Assembly: GCF_900580675.1 (NCBI RefSeq) | Contig: NZ_UTBG01000049.1 | Coordinates: 1-60,027 of the forward strand | Source: Pseudomonas viridiflava | Lineage (GTDB): Bacteria > Pseudomonadota > Gammaproteobacteria > Pseudomonadales > Pseudomonadaceae | DNA length: 60,027 nucleotides | Reading direction: 5' to 3' | Shown: in pieces, positions 1-7,189 of the stretch | Numbering within the stretch: position 1 is the stretch's first letter | Layout of the letters: each line of letters opens with the position of its first letter | Position numbers and translations under genes: made by a program | Notes under the pieces: model-generated | What the model saw: only the letters and a program-made list of their open reading frames with translations | Databases searched by the model: none | Told to the model about the DNA's origin: nothing

Positions 1-843
1 GTTGACTTCCAACAGGTCGATCCAGGTGTCGGACGGCAGGCAGGCGGTCAGCTCGTTGAGCAGCCCGGCCAGCGGCGGCTGCGCGGTCTTGCGGCGGATC
101 AGGTACTGCGCAGCACCCCGGGTATTCAGCAGTTGCTGGCGCAGGGCCTGGACCTCGGCGACCTGGGCTTTTTGCGCGCGCACGCTTTGCTGCATGCTGT
201 CGAGCACGCGCTGGCGGTCGTTGAGCCACAGCAGCATGGCGGCAATCAGTAAGGCGCCGCACAGCCACGGCAAGCTGCGTTGCAGGCCTTTGCCCGCCGC
301 GCGCTGGCGCGGGCGCAGCGGCACCGGCAGCAGGTCGATGCCCATCGGGACGCCCGCCGCGTCCGCCACATCCACCGCGTGGGGCTGCAAGCCGAGGGCG
401 GCGCACTCAGTGAGGATCTGGTCGAGGCGCTCGCGCAGGATCGCCACCAGCGTCACGTGCACGTGGGTCGGCGTGCGCCGTTCCTGGCGCGCGACAAAGT
501 ACAGCTGGGCGGCATCGAACGGGGTAAAGCGGTCCAGTTCATAGCCCACCACCGTCGCCAGGTTACGCGCCGCCGCCGGGGGGAGTTGCAAGGCTTGCAC
601 CAGCACCGCCGAGGGCGCCAGCAGCAGCACCTGGCGTGCCTCGCCGGCCACGGGCGGCACGGGCGCGGTCAGCGGCCATGGGTAGACATGCTCGGGGATG
701 TCCTGCAGCGACAGCCAAGCCGGCAGGCAGCCGCGCAGCTCCTTGAGCCACAGGCGCCAGCCCATTTGCAGCAGGCTGCCGCGCCAGCGCTGGGTGATGG
801 GCTCCGTCAGCAGCTGCAGCCGTGCGGATAAGTGTTCGTTCAT
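1..843 (-). CDS. gspL: Type II secretion protein GspL (partial, C-terminus beyond window)
   Basis: GspL is the inner-membrane platform protein that couples the cytoplasmic GspE ATPase to GspM and the pseudopilus. The frame stays open for 281 codons from an ATG at 843 to the window edge. The N-terminal part is an actin-like cytoplasmic domain (reading MNEHLSARLQLL at the start). A single hydrophobic segment near residues 190-210 (WLCGALLIAAMLLWL) is followed by a coiled-coil-like stretch and the start of the periplasmic PilN/GspL-like domain. The ATG overlaps the gspK stop as ATGA, so translation is probably coupled. It is the last visible gene of the secretion operon; GspM and GspD would be expected to the left. 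The GspL family is fairly certain; the subtype (Xcp or Hxc) is not. Confidence 0.85.
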   Translation of the reverse strand, partial: MNEHLSARLQLLTEPITQRWRGSLLQMGWRLWLKELRGCLPAWLSLQDIPEHVYPWPLTAPVPPVAGEARQVLLLAPSAVLVQALQLPPAAARNLATVVGYELDRFTPFDAAQLYFVARQERRTPTHVHVTLVAILRERLDQILTECAALGLQPHAVDVADAAGVPMGIDLLPVPLRPRQRAAGKGLQRSLPWLCGALLIAAMLLWLNDRQRVLDSMQQSVRAQKAQVAEVQALRQQLLNTRGAAQYLIRRKTAQPPLAGLLNELTACLPSDTWIDLLEVN

Positions 844-1565
844 TCTTGCCAACGTAAGACTCGATAAGGTTGTGCGCTGCCTTGCGCGGGGCTCAATAAC
901 ACGGTGGCTTGCAACTGGGCGTCGTAGCCGCCGGGGCGCTGCGCGCGGCTGTCGATCACCAGCACATCACCGGGGTCGGCGCCCACCGCACTCAGGTGCG
1001 GCAGGTTCAGGGCGCGGCGCATCAGCGCGCTGGCGAAGGCCGGATCGGGCCGGTCCAGGCCACTCCACAGGCTGACCTCGGGCACCAGCGCGCTGTAAAG
1101 CGCCTGGGTCATGCCGGGCAGTTGCCGCACTTCTTCTATGACCCGAAACGGCGCCAGGCCCTGGTTGCGTCGTACCTCCAGGTCCTTGGCAAGTTGGCTG
1201 GCCTGGGCCTGGGTCGCGCCGCAGGCCAGGGCCAGCCGCGCGAAATCGCCGACCTCGGCGCTGTTCAAGTACAACTTGCCACGCTCACTGCGCAGGCTGA
1301 CGTGCAGCTGCGCATCGTCGAACACCAATGGGATTTCACGCCCATCGGCGATCCACTGCTTGCGCTGCAACGGGTCGGCCAGGCCCTGCATCGCCAGCGC
1401 CACGCCCGCCTCGGCGGCCAGCACCGCCTGGGTGTGCTGGCGGTGCCACGCTGCCTGGCGGGTTTCCAGTTGCACCCAGCCGGCCAGGCCGCCGAGCAGC
1501 AGGCTGAGCAACGCCAACACCCACAGCACCAGCAGCAGCGCGACACCGCGCTGATGCCGGATCAT
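840..1565 (-). CDS. gspK: Type II secretion minor pseudopilin GspK
   Basis: Minor pseudopilin that caps the pseudopilus tip with GspI and GspJ. It has a type IV prepilin leader ending in RHQRG, then the hydrophobic helix starting VALLLVLWVLALL. As is usual for GspK, the Glu at +5 of the mature protein is missing (Leu instead). At 241 residues it is clearly shorter than familiar GspK proteins of about 320 residues, so part of the alpha-helical insert domain must be reduced. It overlaps gspJ by four bases and gspL by four bases, typical of a tightly coupled operon. Identity is supported by position between gspJ and gspL and by the prepilin leader. Confidence 0.88.
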   Translation of the reverse strand: MIRHQRGVALLLVLWVLALLSLLLGGLAGWVQLETRQAAWHRQHTQAVLAAEAGVALAMQGLADPLQRKQWIADGREIPLVFDDAQLHVSLRSERGKLYLNSAEVGDFARLALACGATQAQASQLAKDLEVRRNQGLAPFRVIEEVRQLPGMTQALYSALVPEVSLWSGLDRPDPAFASALMRRALNLPHLSAVGADPGDVLVIDSRAQRPGGYDAQLQATVLLSPAQGSAQPYRVLRWQE

Positions 1566-2191
1566 TCAGGGCCCCCGCCCGACAGGTTCAACCGCAGGGC
1601 CACCACCTGGGTGACCCACGGCACCGGGCCGTTGACCCGCGCCGCAATCCGCACCGCCGAGGGCAAGCGCTTGGTCCACGGCCACTCACTGATCCAGCCG
1701 GTGGCCTGGCCCTTGGGCGACACGCCGCGATAGCTGAATTGCAGGTCTTCGACACCTTTCAACAACACCTGCGGCTCACTGCGCGACGCCGGTACGCTGA
1801 CCTGCGCCTCGGACTCGAACCGCGCGAACGCCACCTGCAAATCGCGCTGCGCCTCGGCGCCGGTCAACTGCAGGGTGAAGCGCTGAATCCCGCCACCGAG
1901 CACGCCGGGCAGGGTCGCGACAAACTGCATGCGCTGCGGGCTGCCGGCGAAAAAACCGTCGGTCTGGCTGTCGTCCTCGGTCACGTCCAGGGGCAGCGCT
2001 TCGCTGATGGACGTGCGCAAAAACTGCTGCGCGGCACGCATTTCGTCGAGGCTGACCGTGTAGCGCTGCGCCTTGAGCACCGCGCGATTGGCCCCCAGCA
2101 GCGCGCCACCGACCAGGGTCAGCAACACGCCGAGCAGGCTCAGCACGATCATGATTTCGAGCAGCGTAAAACCCTGCTGGCGGCGCTTCAC
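1562..2191 (-). CDS. gspJ: Type II secretion minor pseudopilin GspJ
   Basis: Minor pseudopilin of the tip complex. The leader MKRRQQG is followed by the prepilin peptidase site and the N-methylated helix beginning FTLLEIMIVLSLL, with Glu at +5. The protein has 209 residues, normal for GspJ, with the beta-rich C-terminal domain expected after the helix. Start and stop overlap the neighbouring gspI and gspK by four bases each. No unusual features. Confidence 0.92.
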   Translation of the reverse strand: MKRRQQGFTLLEIMIVLSLLGVLLTLVGGALLGANRAVLKAQRYTVSLDEMRAAQQFLRTSISEALPLDVTEDDSQTDGFFAGSPQRMQFVATLPGVLGGGIQRFTLQLTGAEAQRDLQVAFARFESEAQVSVPASRSEPQVLLKGVEDLQFSYRGVSPKGQATGWISEWPWTKRLPSAVRIAARVNGPVPWVTQVVALRLNLSGGGPE

Positions 2192-2550
2192 AACCCGGCC
2201 CCTGCCGCACGCAGTTTCAAGGTACTGAAACTGGCGTGGCGCGGGCCTTCGCTGACCGTCAGGTCGAGGCGAAACAAGTGCGGCTGGCCGATGCGGGTTG
2301 GCTGCTGGGCGATGCGCAGTTGCCAGGCGATGCCGTCCAATTCGCCCTGGCGCACGCCATTGGCCAGAGGGCCGGCCGCTTCCTGGTCCATCACGCTCAC
2401 GGCGGCATGGCTCAGGCGGTCGCTGTGGGCGACTTGCAACAGCGAGCGCGCGCTCTGGCCGAAGGCGACCAGCAGCACCGTGCTGCAGATCGCCATAAGC
2501 GTGAGCGCGGCGAGCATTTCCAGCAGGGTAAAACCGGCTTGCTGTTTCAT
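2188..2550 (-). CDS. gspI: Type II secretion minor pseudopilin GspI
   Basis: Minor pseudopilin that nucleates the tip with GspJ and GspK. The leader MKQQAG precedes the canonical FTLLEMLAAL helix; total length is 120 residues, as expected for GspI. It overlaps both gspH and gspJ by four bases. The assignment to I rather than H rests on size and on its position directly before gspJ. Confidence 0.9.
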   Translation of the reverse strand: MKQQAGFTLLEMLAALTLMAICSTVLLVAFGQSARSLLQVAHSDRLSHAAVSVMDQEAAGPLANGVRQGELDGIAWQLRIAQQPTRIGQPHLFRLDLTVSEGPRHASFSTLKLRAAGAGL

Positions 2551-2978
2551 GGCAGCGCCCTGGACTGCACGCTGCCGGTCAGCCAGCCGATATCGATGCG
2601 CCAGCGCCGGCTGCCATTGGCCAACAACAGGTTACCGCCGGTGGAACTGCCGTCGGGGTAGAACTCCACCGCCGAGCCTGCGTGTTCGGCGGTGTGCAGG
2701 GTGACTTGCAGGTCGGCCGGCCAATGCTTTTTCGGGCGGCCCGGGGCCTGGAAGCTCAGGCTACGCAAGTCGAACAACGTGCTTTGCGTGGTGCCGCTGA
2801 CAATCGCCCGCGCCCGCGTGCTGCGCAGCGCCTCGACCATTTGCCCGACCACTTGACGCTCCTTGGCCGAACGCAAGCCTTGTTGCAGGCCAAAACCCAC
2901 CAAGCCGGCCGCGATGCTGATCAAGACGATCACCACCAGCATTTCCAGCAAGGTAAAACCACGTTGGGCGTTGGCCAT
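2547..2978 (-). CDS. gspH: Type II secretion minor pseudopilin GspH
   Basis: Minor pseudopilin located between the major pseudopilin GspG and the tip complex. The leader MANAQRG is followed by FTLLEMLVVIVLISIAAG, the typical prepilin cleavage site and helix. It has 143 residues, in the range of GspH. A nine-base gap separates it from gspG, and it overlaps gspI by four bases. The C-terminal half carries the GspH-like beta-sheet region (FDLRSLSFQAPG, VEFYPDGSSTGG). Confidence 0.9.
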   Translation of the reverse strand: MANAQRGFTLLEMLVVIVLISIAAGLVGFGLQQGLRSAKERQVVGQMVEALRSTRARAIVSGTTQSTLFDLRSLSFQAPGRPKKHWPADLQVTLHTAEHAGSAVEFYPDGSSTGGNLLLANGSRRWRIDIGWLTGSVQSRALP

Positions 2979-2987
2979 GGTCAGCGG

Positions 2988-3413
2988 TTATTCCCAGTTG
3001 CCCAGGTCGGCGCTGTAGCCTTCGCCGCCGGGTTGGCCGTCCTGACCGTAGAAAATCAGGTCAAACGCGCCGTGCTCGCCGGGGAAGCGATAGCCGAAGG
3101 CATGGCCGAACGGGTCTTTGAGGTCCGACGGCTTGGCATACGGCCCGGCCCAGCCCGCGGTGTTGCCCGGCTTGTCGACCAGTTGCTGCAGGGACTTGGG
3201 CGGCGAGCCGACGTCCAGGCCGTAGCTTTCGACTTTCATGCTCAGGCTGGCCAGTTGCGCCTTGCCCGCGCCGTACTTGCCCTTGTCGACGTTGCCGCCG
3301 ACCTGGCGTACCACGATGGTCGCGACGATGCCCAGCAGCACGATCACGGCGAGCATTTCCAGCAGGGTAAAACCGCCCTGGCGGCGGGCGGGCTTGAAGC
3401 GGGTATGGCGCAT
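2988..3413 (-). CDS. gspG: Type II secretion major pseudopilin GspG
   Basis: Major subunit of the pseudopilus that pushes substrates through the GspD secretin. A prepilin leader ends in RRQGG before FTLLEMLAVIVLLG. The C-terminal motif DPFGHAFGYRFPGEHGAFD is the conserved calcium-binding loop region of GspG (usually DPWG.PY.Y..PG). I prefer the ATG at 3413 because AAGGA lies nine bases upstream; a start at 3437 would overlap gspF as ATGA but has no ribosome binding site. This gives 141 residues, the normal size. Confidence 0.93.
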   Translation of the reverse strand: MRHTRFKPARRQGGFTLLEMLAVIVLLGIVATIVVRQVGGNVDKGKYGAGKAQLASLSMKVESYGLDVGSPPKSLQQLVDKPGNTAGWAGPYAKPSDLKDPFGHAFGYRFPGEHGAFDLIFYGQDGQPGGEGYSADLGNWE

Positions 3414-3433
3414 GGGTAAGGGTCCTTGAGGGT

Positions 3434-4636
3434 TCATATATTGCTGGTCAGGCTCATCAGCGGCAGCATGATCGCGAGCATGATCACCGCCACCAGCACC
3501 GCCATGACCACGGTCAGCGACGGCACCAGCGCGGCGAGCAGGCGGTCGATGCCGCGCTTGGCCTCGACGTCGAACACGTCGGCGACCTTGAGCAGCATGC
3601 TGTCGAGTTCGCCGGCCTGTTCGCCGACTTCAATCATTTGCAGCGCCAGGTCGGGCAGCAGCGGTTGCGCGCCGAAGGCACTGGCGAGGGTGCCGCCGCC
3701 CTTGACGGACTCGGCGGCCTGGGCGACTTGCGCTTGCAGCGCACGGTTGGTGCAGACCTGCCGGGCGATCACCAAGGCTTGCAGCAGCGCCACGCCGTTA
3801 CTGAGCAAGGTGCCGAGGGTGCGGGTCAACCGCGCCGCTTCGACGCGCTGCAGCAGCGGGCCGATCACGCGGATGCCGAGCACGCGCCGGTCATAGCGTT
3901 CACGGCGCTGGGGGTCGCGCAGGCGTGCGGCGAGCGTCCAGATCATTACGATCAACCCGGCAAACACTGCCAGGCCGTAAGCCCCTAGAAACTGGCCGAG
4001 CCCGAGGATCACTTCGGTGATCAGCGGGATGGGCACACCGAGGTCTTTGAAAATGGGCACAAACTGCGGCACCACATAGGCCAGCAGCAGCGCCAGCGAG
4101 CCGAGCACACCGACCACCAGAAACGCCGGGTAGATCAGCGCGTTGATCACTTCGCCGCGCAGTAATTGGCTGCGCTCCAGGTAGTCACTGAGCTGGCGCA
4201 GGGTGTTTTCCAGGGCGCCGCCCGCCTCGCCCGCGCGCACCATGCTCAGGTACAGCGGCGAGAATTGGCTGCCCTCTTCTTCCAGCGCTTTGGATAACGG
4301 CTGGCCGGCTTTGACCTGTTCGCGGATACGCTCGATCAGCGCACGAGTCTGCGGCTGGCCGGGCTGCTTGAGCAGGATGCCCAGCGAACGTTCCAGCGGC
4401 TGCCCGGCGCCCAACAGCGTGGCCAGTTGCTGGGTGAAACTGACCAGCGCGGCGCCGTTCAATTGGCCACGGCCAAGGGCGTTGCGCAGCCCCTGGGCAC
4501 CGGCGACGTCAACCTGCAGCACCAGCAGGCCGCGCTTGTGCAACAGCGCGACAGCGGCGTCGTGATCCTTGGCATCGAGCGTGCCGTTTTGCGCGGCGCC
4601 CTGGCTGTCGAGCGCGCGGTATTTGAACAGGCTCAC
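3434..4636 (-). CDS. gspF: Type II secretion inner-membrane platform protein GspF
   Basis: Polytopic platform protein that connects the GspE ATPase to pseudopilus assembly. It has 400 residues and two tandem T2SSF domains, each starting with a FTQQLATLLGAGQPLERSL-type helix, and three membrane segments near residues 170, 220 and 375. The N-terminus MSLFKYRALDSQG is typical of the family. It overlaps gspE by four bases. No defects seen. Confidence 0.95.
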   Translation of the reverse strand: MSLFKYRALDSQGAAQNGTLDAKDHDAAVALLHKRGLLVLQVDVAGAQGLRNALGRGQLNGAALVSFTQQLATLLGAGQPLERSLGILLKQPGQPQTRALIERIREQVKAGQPLSKALEEEGSQFSPLYLSMVRAGEAGGALENTLRQLSDYLERSQLLRGEVINALIYPAFLVVGVLGSLALLLAYVVPQFVPIFKDLGVPIPLITEVILGLGQFLGAYGLAVFAGLIVMIWTLAARLRDPQRRERYDRRVLGIRVIGPLLQRVEAARLTRTLGTLLSNGVALLQALVIARQVCTNRALQAQVAQAAESVKGGGTLASAFGAQPLLPDLALQMIEVGEQAGELDSMLLKVADVFDVEAKRGIDRLLAALVPSLTVVMAVLVAVIMLAIMLPLMSLTSNI

Positions 4637-6363
4637 GTGCCCTCCCCGCGGGTCACGCGCAGCACTTCTTCGAGCGAGGTCACGCCGGCCACGGCCTGGC
4701 GCAGGCCCTCTTCATGCAAGGTGCGCAGGCCGCCACGGCGGGCGGCAGCTTCGAGGGTGGCGGCGTCGGCCTGGCGCATCAGCAGGCTGCGCAGCTCTTC
4801 ATTCATCACCAGCAATTCGGTGATCGCGCTGCGGCCGTGGTAACCGCCGCCCGGCGCATTGGCGCGCGGGCGATAGAGCATGATCGGGCGCGCATCGGTA
4901 AACCGGTCGAGACCGTGTTCGGCGATCAATTCCGCCGGTGCTTCGAAGGCTTCACGGGTGGCCGGGTCAAGGCGGCGCACCAGGCGCTGGGCCAGAATGC
5001 CGTTGACGGTGGACGCGATCAAATAGCTTTCCACGCCCATGTCGAGCAACCGCGTGATACTCGCCGCCGCACTGTTGGTGTGCAAAGTCGACAGCACCAA
5101 ATGCCCGGTCAACGACGATTGAATGGCGATGCGGCAGGTTTCCAGGTCGCGGATCTCACCGATCATGATCACGTCCGGGTCCTGGCGCACGATGGAGCGC
5201 AGCGCGCCGGCAAAGTCCAGGCCGATGGCCGGTTTGACCTGAATCTGGTTGATGCCTTCCAGCTGATATTCCACCGGGTCTTCCACGGTGATGATCTTGC
5301 GCTCGGCGGTATTCAGGCGTGACAGCGCGGTGTACAGCGTGGTGGTCTTGCCCGAGCCGGTAGGCCCGGTGACCAGCAGAATGCCGTGGGGTCGTTCCAG
5401 CACTTCAAGGAAGGTTTCCAGGCGCTGGCCGTCGAAGCCGAGGCTCTGGAAATCGAACTGCACGGTCTGCCGGTCCAACAAACGCATGACCACCGATTCG
5501 CCAAAGCTGGTGGGCACCGTGGACACGCGCAGGTCGAGTTCCTTGCCCTGGATGCGCAGCATGATCCGCCCGTCCTGGGGCAAGCGGCGCTCGGCAATGT
5601 CCAGGCGCGCCATGATTTTCACCCGCGAAATCACCGCCGCCGACGAGCTGGACGGCGGCGCCTCGGCCTCGTGCAGCACGCCATCGATGCGGTAGCGCAC
5701 CTTGAGCTGGTTTTCGAAGGGTTCGATATGGATGTCCGAGGCGCGATGTTCCACCGCGCGCTGCAGGATCAGGTTGACCAGGCGAATCACCGGCGCCTCG
5801 GAGGCCATGTCCTTGAGGTGCTCGATGTCTTCCAGTGCGCCGCTTTGCTCGTCGAGGTTTTCGATCAGCGTGCCCATGGCCGAGCGGCCCTGCCCGTAGT
5901 AGCGCTCGATCAGGGTTTCGACCTCGTTGCGCGGGCCGACCGCCAGCCACACCGGCACGCCGCAGGCATAGGCCATGGCCTGGAACGGATAGACCAGCGA
6001 CGGATTCGCCGCCAGCACGCGCAGGCCGCCCTGGCTCCAGCCCACGGGCACCACCTGGTAGTGGCGCATGAAGCGCTCGGTCAAGGCGGGCAAAGGGTCA
6101 AGCAATGGAGGCGCGGCGTCGGCCAGCAGCAGCGGCGCGCCGAGCAGGTCAGCCCAGGCGCGGGCCAGTTCGGCTTCGGAGACCAGCCCCAGGCGGGTCA
6201 GCAGGCCGAGTAATTCTGTTTCGCCGCCCTCTTGGGACAGGCGACGGGCACGCTCCAGGTCCACGGTTTTCAACCCGGCCTGCTGCATCAGCCACGCGCA
6301 GACCTGTTCGGTATCCGGGACGTGCATCTGGCAGGCATCGATGGGCGTTGAGGGACTGTGCAT
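4633..6363 (-). CDS. gspE: Type II secretion ATPase GspE, zinc motif absent
   Basis: Hexameric cytoplasmic ATPase that powers pseudopilus growth. Visible parts are an N-terminal GspE/MshEN domain (residues about 1-150), Walker A GPTGSGKTTTLY, Asp box (ITVEDPVEY), Walker B (DVIMIGEIRD) and the His box (LVLSTLHTNSA). Family members usually carry a tetracysteine zinc site between LAQRLVR and the GYRGR..I.ELL motif. Here the corresponding segment (LDPATREAFEAP through RPRANAPGGGYHGRSAITELL) contains no cysteine. It is the first gene of the visible secretion operon. The start is uncertain: no strong ribosome binding site precedes it, and a Met at residue 13 (MHVPDTEQV) is an alternative. Confidence 0.93.
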   Translation of the reverse strand: MHSPSTPIDACQMHVPDTEQVCAWLMQQAGLKTVDLERARRLSQEGGETELLGLLTRLGLVSEAELARAWADLLGAPLLLADAAPPLLDPLPALTERFMRHYQVVPVGWSQGGLRVLAANPSLVYPFQAMAYACGVPVWLAVGPRNEVETLIERYYGQGRSAMGTLIENLDEQSGALEDIEHLKDMASEAPVIRLVNLILQRAVEHRASDIHIEPFENQLKVRYRIDGVLHEAEAPPSSSSAAVISRVKIMARLDIAERRLPQDGRIMLRIQGKELDLRVSTVPTSFGESVVMRLLDRQTVQFDFQSLGFDGQRLETFLEVLERPHGILLVTGPTGSGKTTTLYTALSRLNTAERKIITVEDPVEYQLEGINQIQVKPAIGLDFAGALRSIVRQDPDVIMIGEIRDLETCRIAIQSSLTGHLVLSTLHTNSAAASITRLLDMGVESYLIASTVNGILAQRLVRRLDPATREAFEAPAELIAEHGLDRFTDARPIMLYRPRANAPGGGYHGRSAITELLVMNEELRSLLMRQADAATLEAAARRGGLRTLHEEGLRQAVAGVTSLEEVLRVTRGEGT

Positions 6364-6406
6364 GGGTAGCTATCTGAGGGGCAATGTTCTACAGAAATGT
6401 GGGAAC

Positions 6407-6441
6407 CCCCTGTGGGAGGGGCTAGCCCTCTCCCACAGGGG
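6407..6441. repeat. REP-like inverted repeat (single hairpin)
   Basis: A perfect 12-bp inverted repeat, CCCCTGTGGGAG and CTCCCACAGGGG, encloses the loop GGGCTAGCCCT. The GTGGGAG core matches the REP elements of fluorescent pseudomonads. It lies in the short gap between the small secreted gene on its right and gspE on its left, both on the minus strand, so it may also end transcription of the former. No U-tract follows on either strand. Confidence 0.65.
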
Positions 6442-6455
6442 ACCGCGCTTCCAAG

Positions 6456-6680
6456 TTAGTTCGAGGTCTTCGGCGCGGTCTGGCTGCCATTCAGCGGTCG
6501 ACCACCCTTGGTGGTTTCGGCTTTCTGCTTTTTCGCCGCCTTGGCGTCGTGGGTCTGGGTCAGCACGGTGGAATCGGTAGCACCCGACGTCGCATCGGCG
6601 TCGGTTGATTCAGCGGCCGTGGCTGCGCCACTCAATGCAACGCCCAACACCAGGCCGGCACCCAACAGGGACATTTTCAT
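6456..6680 (-). CDS. Small secreted alanine/threonine-rich protein, unknown function
   Basis: A 74-residue protein with a clear Sec signal peptide (MKMSLLGAGLVLGVALSGAA, cleavage after ATAA) and a low-complexity mature part rich in Ala, Thr, Asp and Lys (DAKAAKKQKAETT). I do not recognise a family. The ATG at 6680 is chosen because GGAG lies seven bases upstream; further upstream in-frame starts lack this spacing. It stands alone between the secretion operon and a long AT-rich gap. It is probably periplasmic; no catalytic motif is visible. Confidence 0.7.
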   Translation of the reverse strand: MKMSLLGAGLVLGVALSGAATAAESTDADATSGATDSTVLTQTHDAKAAKKQKAETTKGGRPLNGSQTAPKTSN

Positions 6681-6729
6681 AAACATTCTCCAGTTCAAAA
6701 ACAGCGGACAGCTCAAGTGGCGCCTTGAA

Positions 6730-7180
6730 TTCGCTCAAGACCCTACACCAAAGCGTTGTGTATGACAGCTTGTATAAAACATGGCCTTTTAGAACTACTG
6801 AGCAACGCCACTAGTTCGCCATGCCGCCATATATTTTCTTAAACCAATCGACTGGTAGGTTTAGCCTTAGTTCCAAAACGTAATGAAATATTTCTAATTT
6901 CACGCAAAAATTAGCTTTTGTTTGACTTATAACCGCAAGAATTGTCTTAATTATGCCGTTTTAGCGGTTCAAAACGCCATCGCGTGATACCACTTAGACA
7001 CTATTCATAACAATAACTAATACAATTATTAAACTTTTAATACTGCGAAAACCACCCAGTAGTTGCAATTAGCCATCGGCTAAACATTGCGATCAAGGCG
7101 GACTATTGCCCGTAAAAAAGTGACGAGCGCGCTGTGTGAAGCGCGCGTTTTGGCGCCCTATTTTCAATAAACAGTTGTCG
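6730..7180. other. AT-rich intergenic region upstream of the GH3 gene
   Basis: About 450 bases with no convincing gene. The stretch 6780-7070 is strikingly AT-rich compared with the GC-rich flanks, with runs such as ATATATTTTCTTAAA and AATTATTAAACTTTTAATA. It must contain the promoters of the divergent small secreted gene and the GH3 gene. AT-rich segments like this are typical targets of MvaT/MvaU-type silencers in Pseudomonas; that role is inference only. No clear operator palindrome was seen. Confidence 0.6.
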
Positions 7181-7189
7181 GAGAAACCC

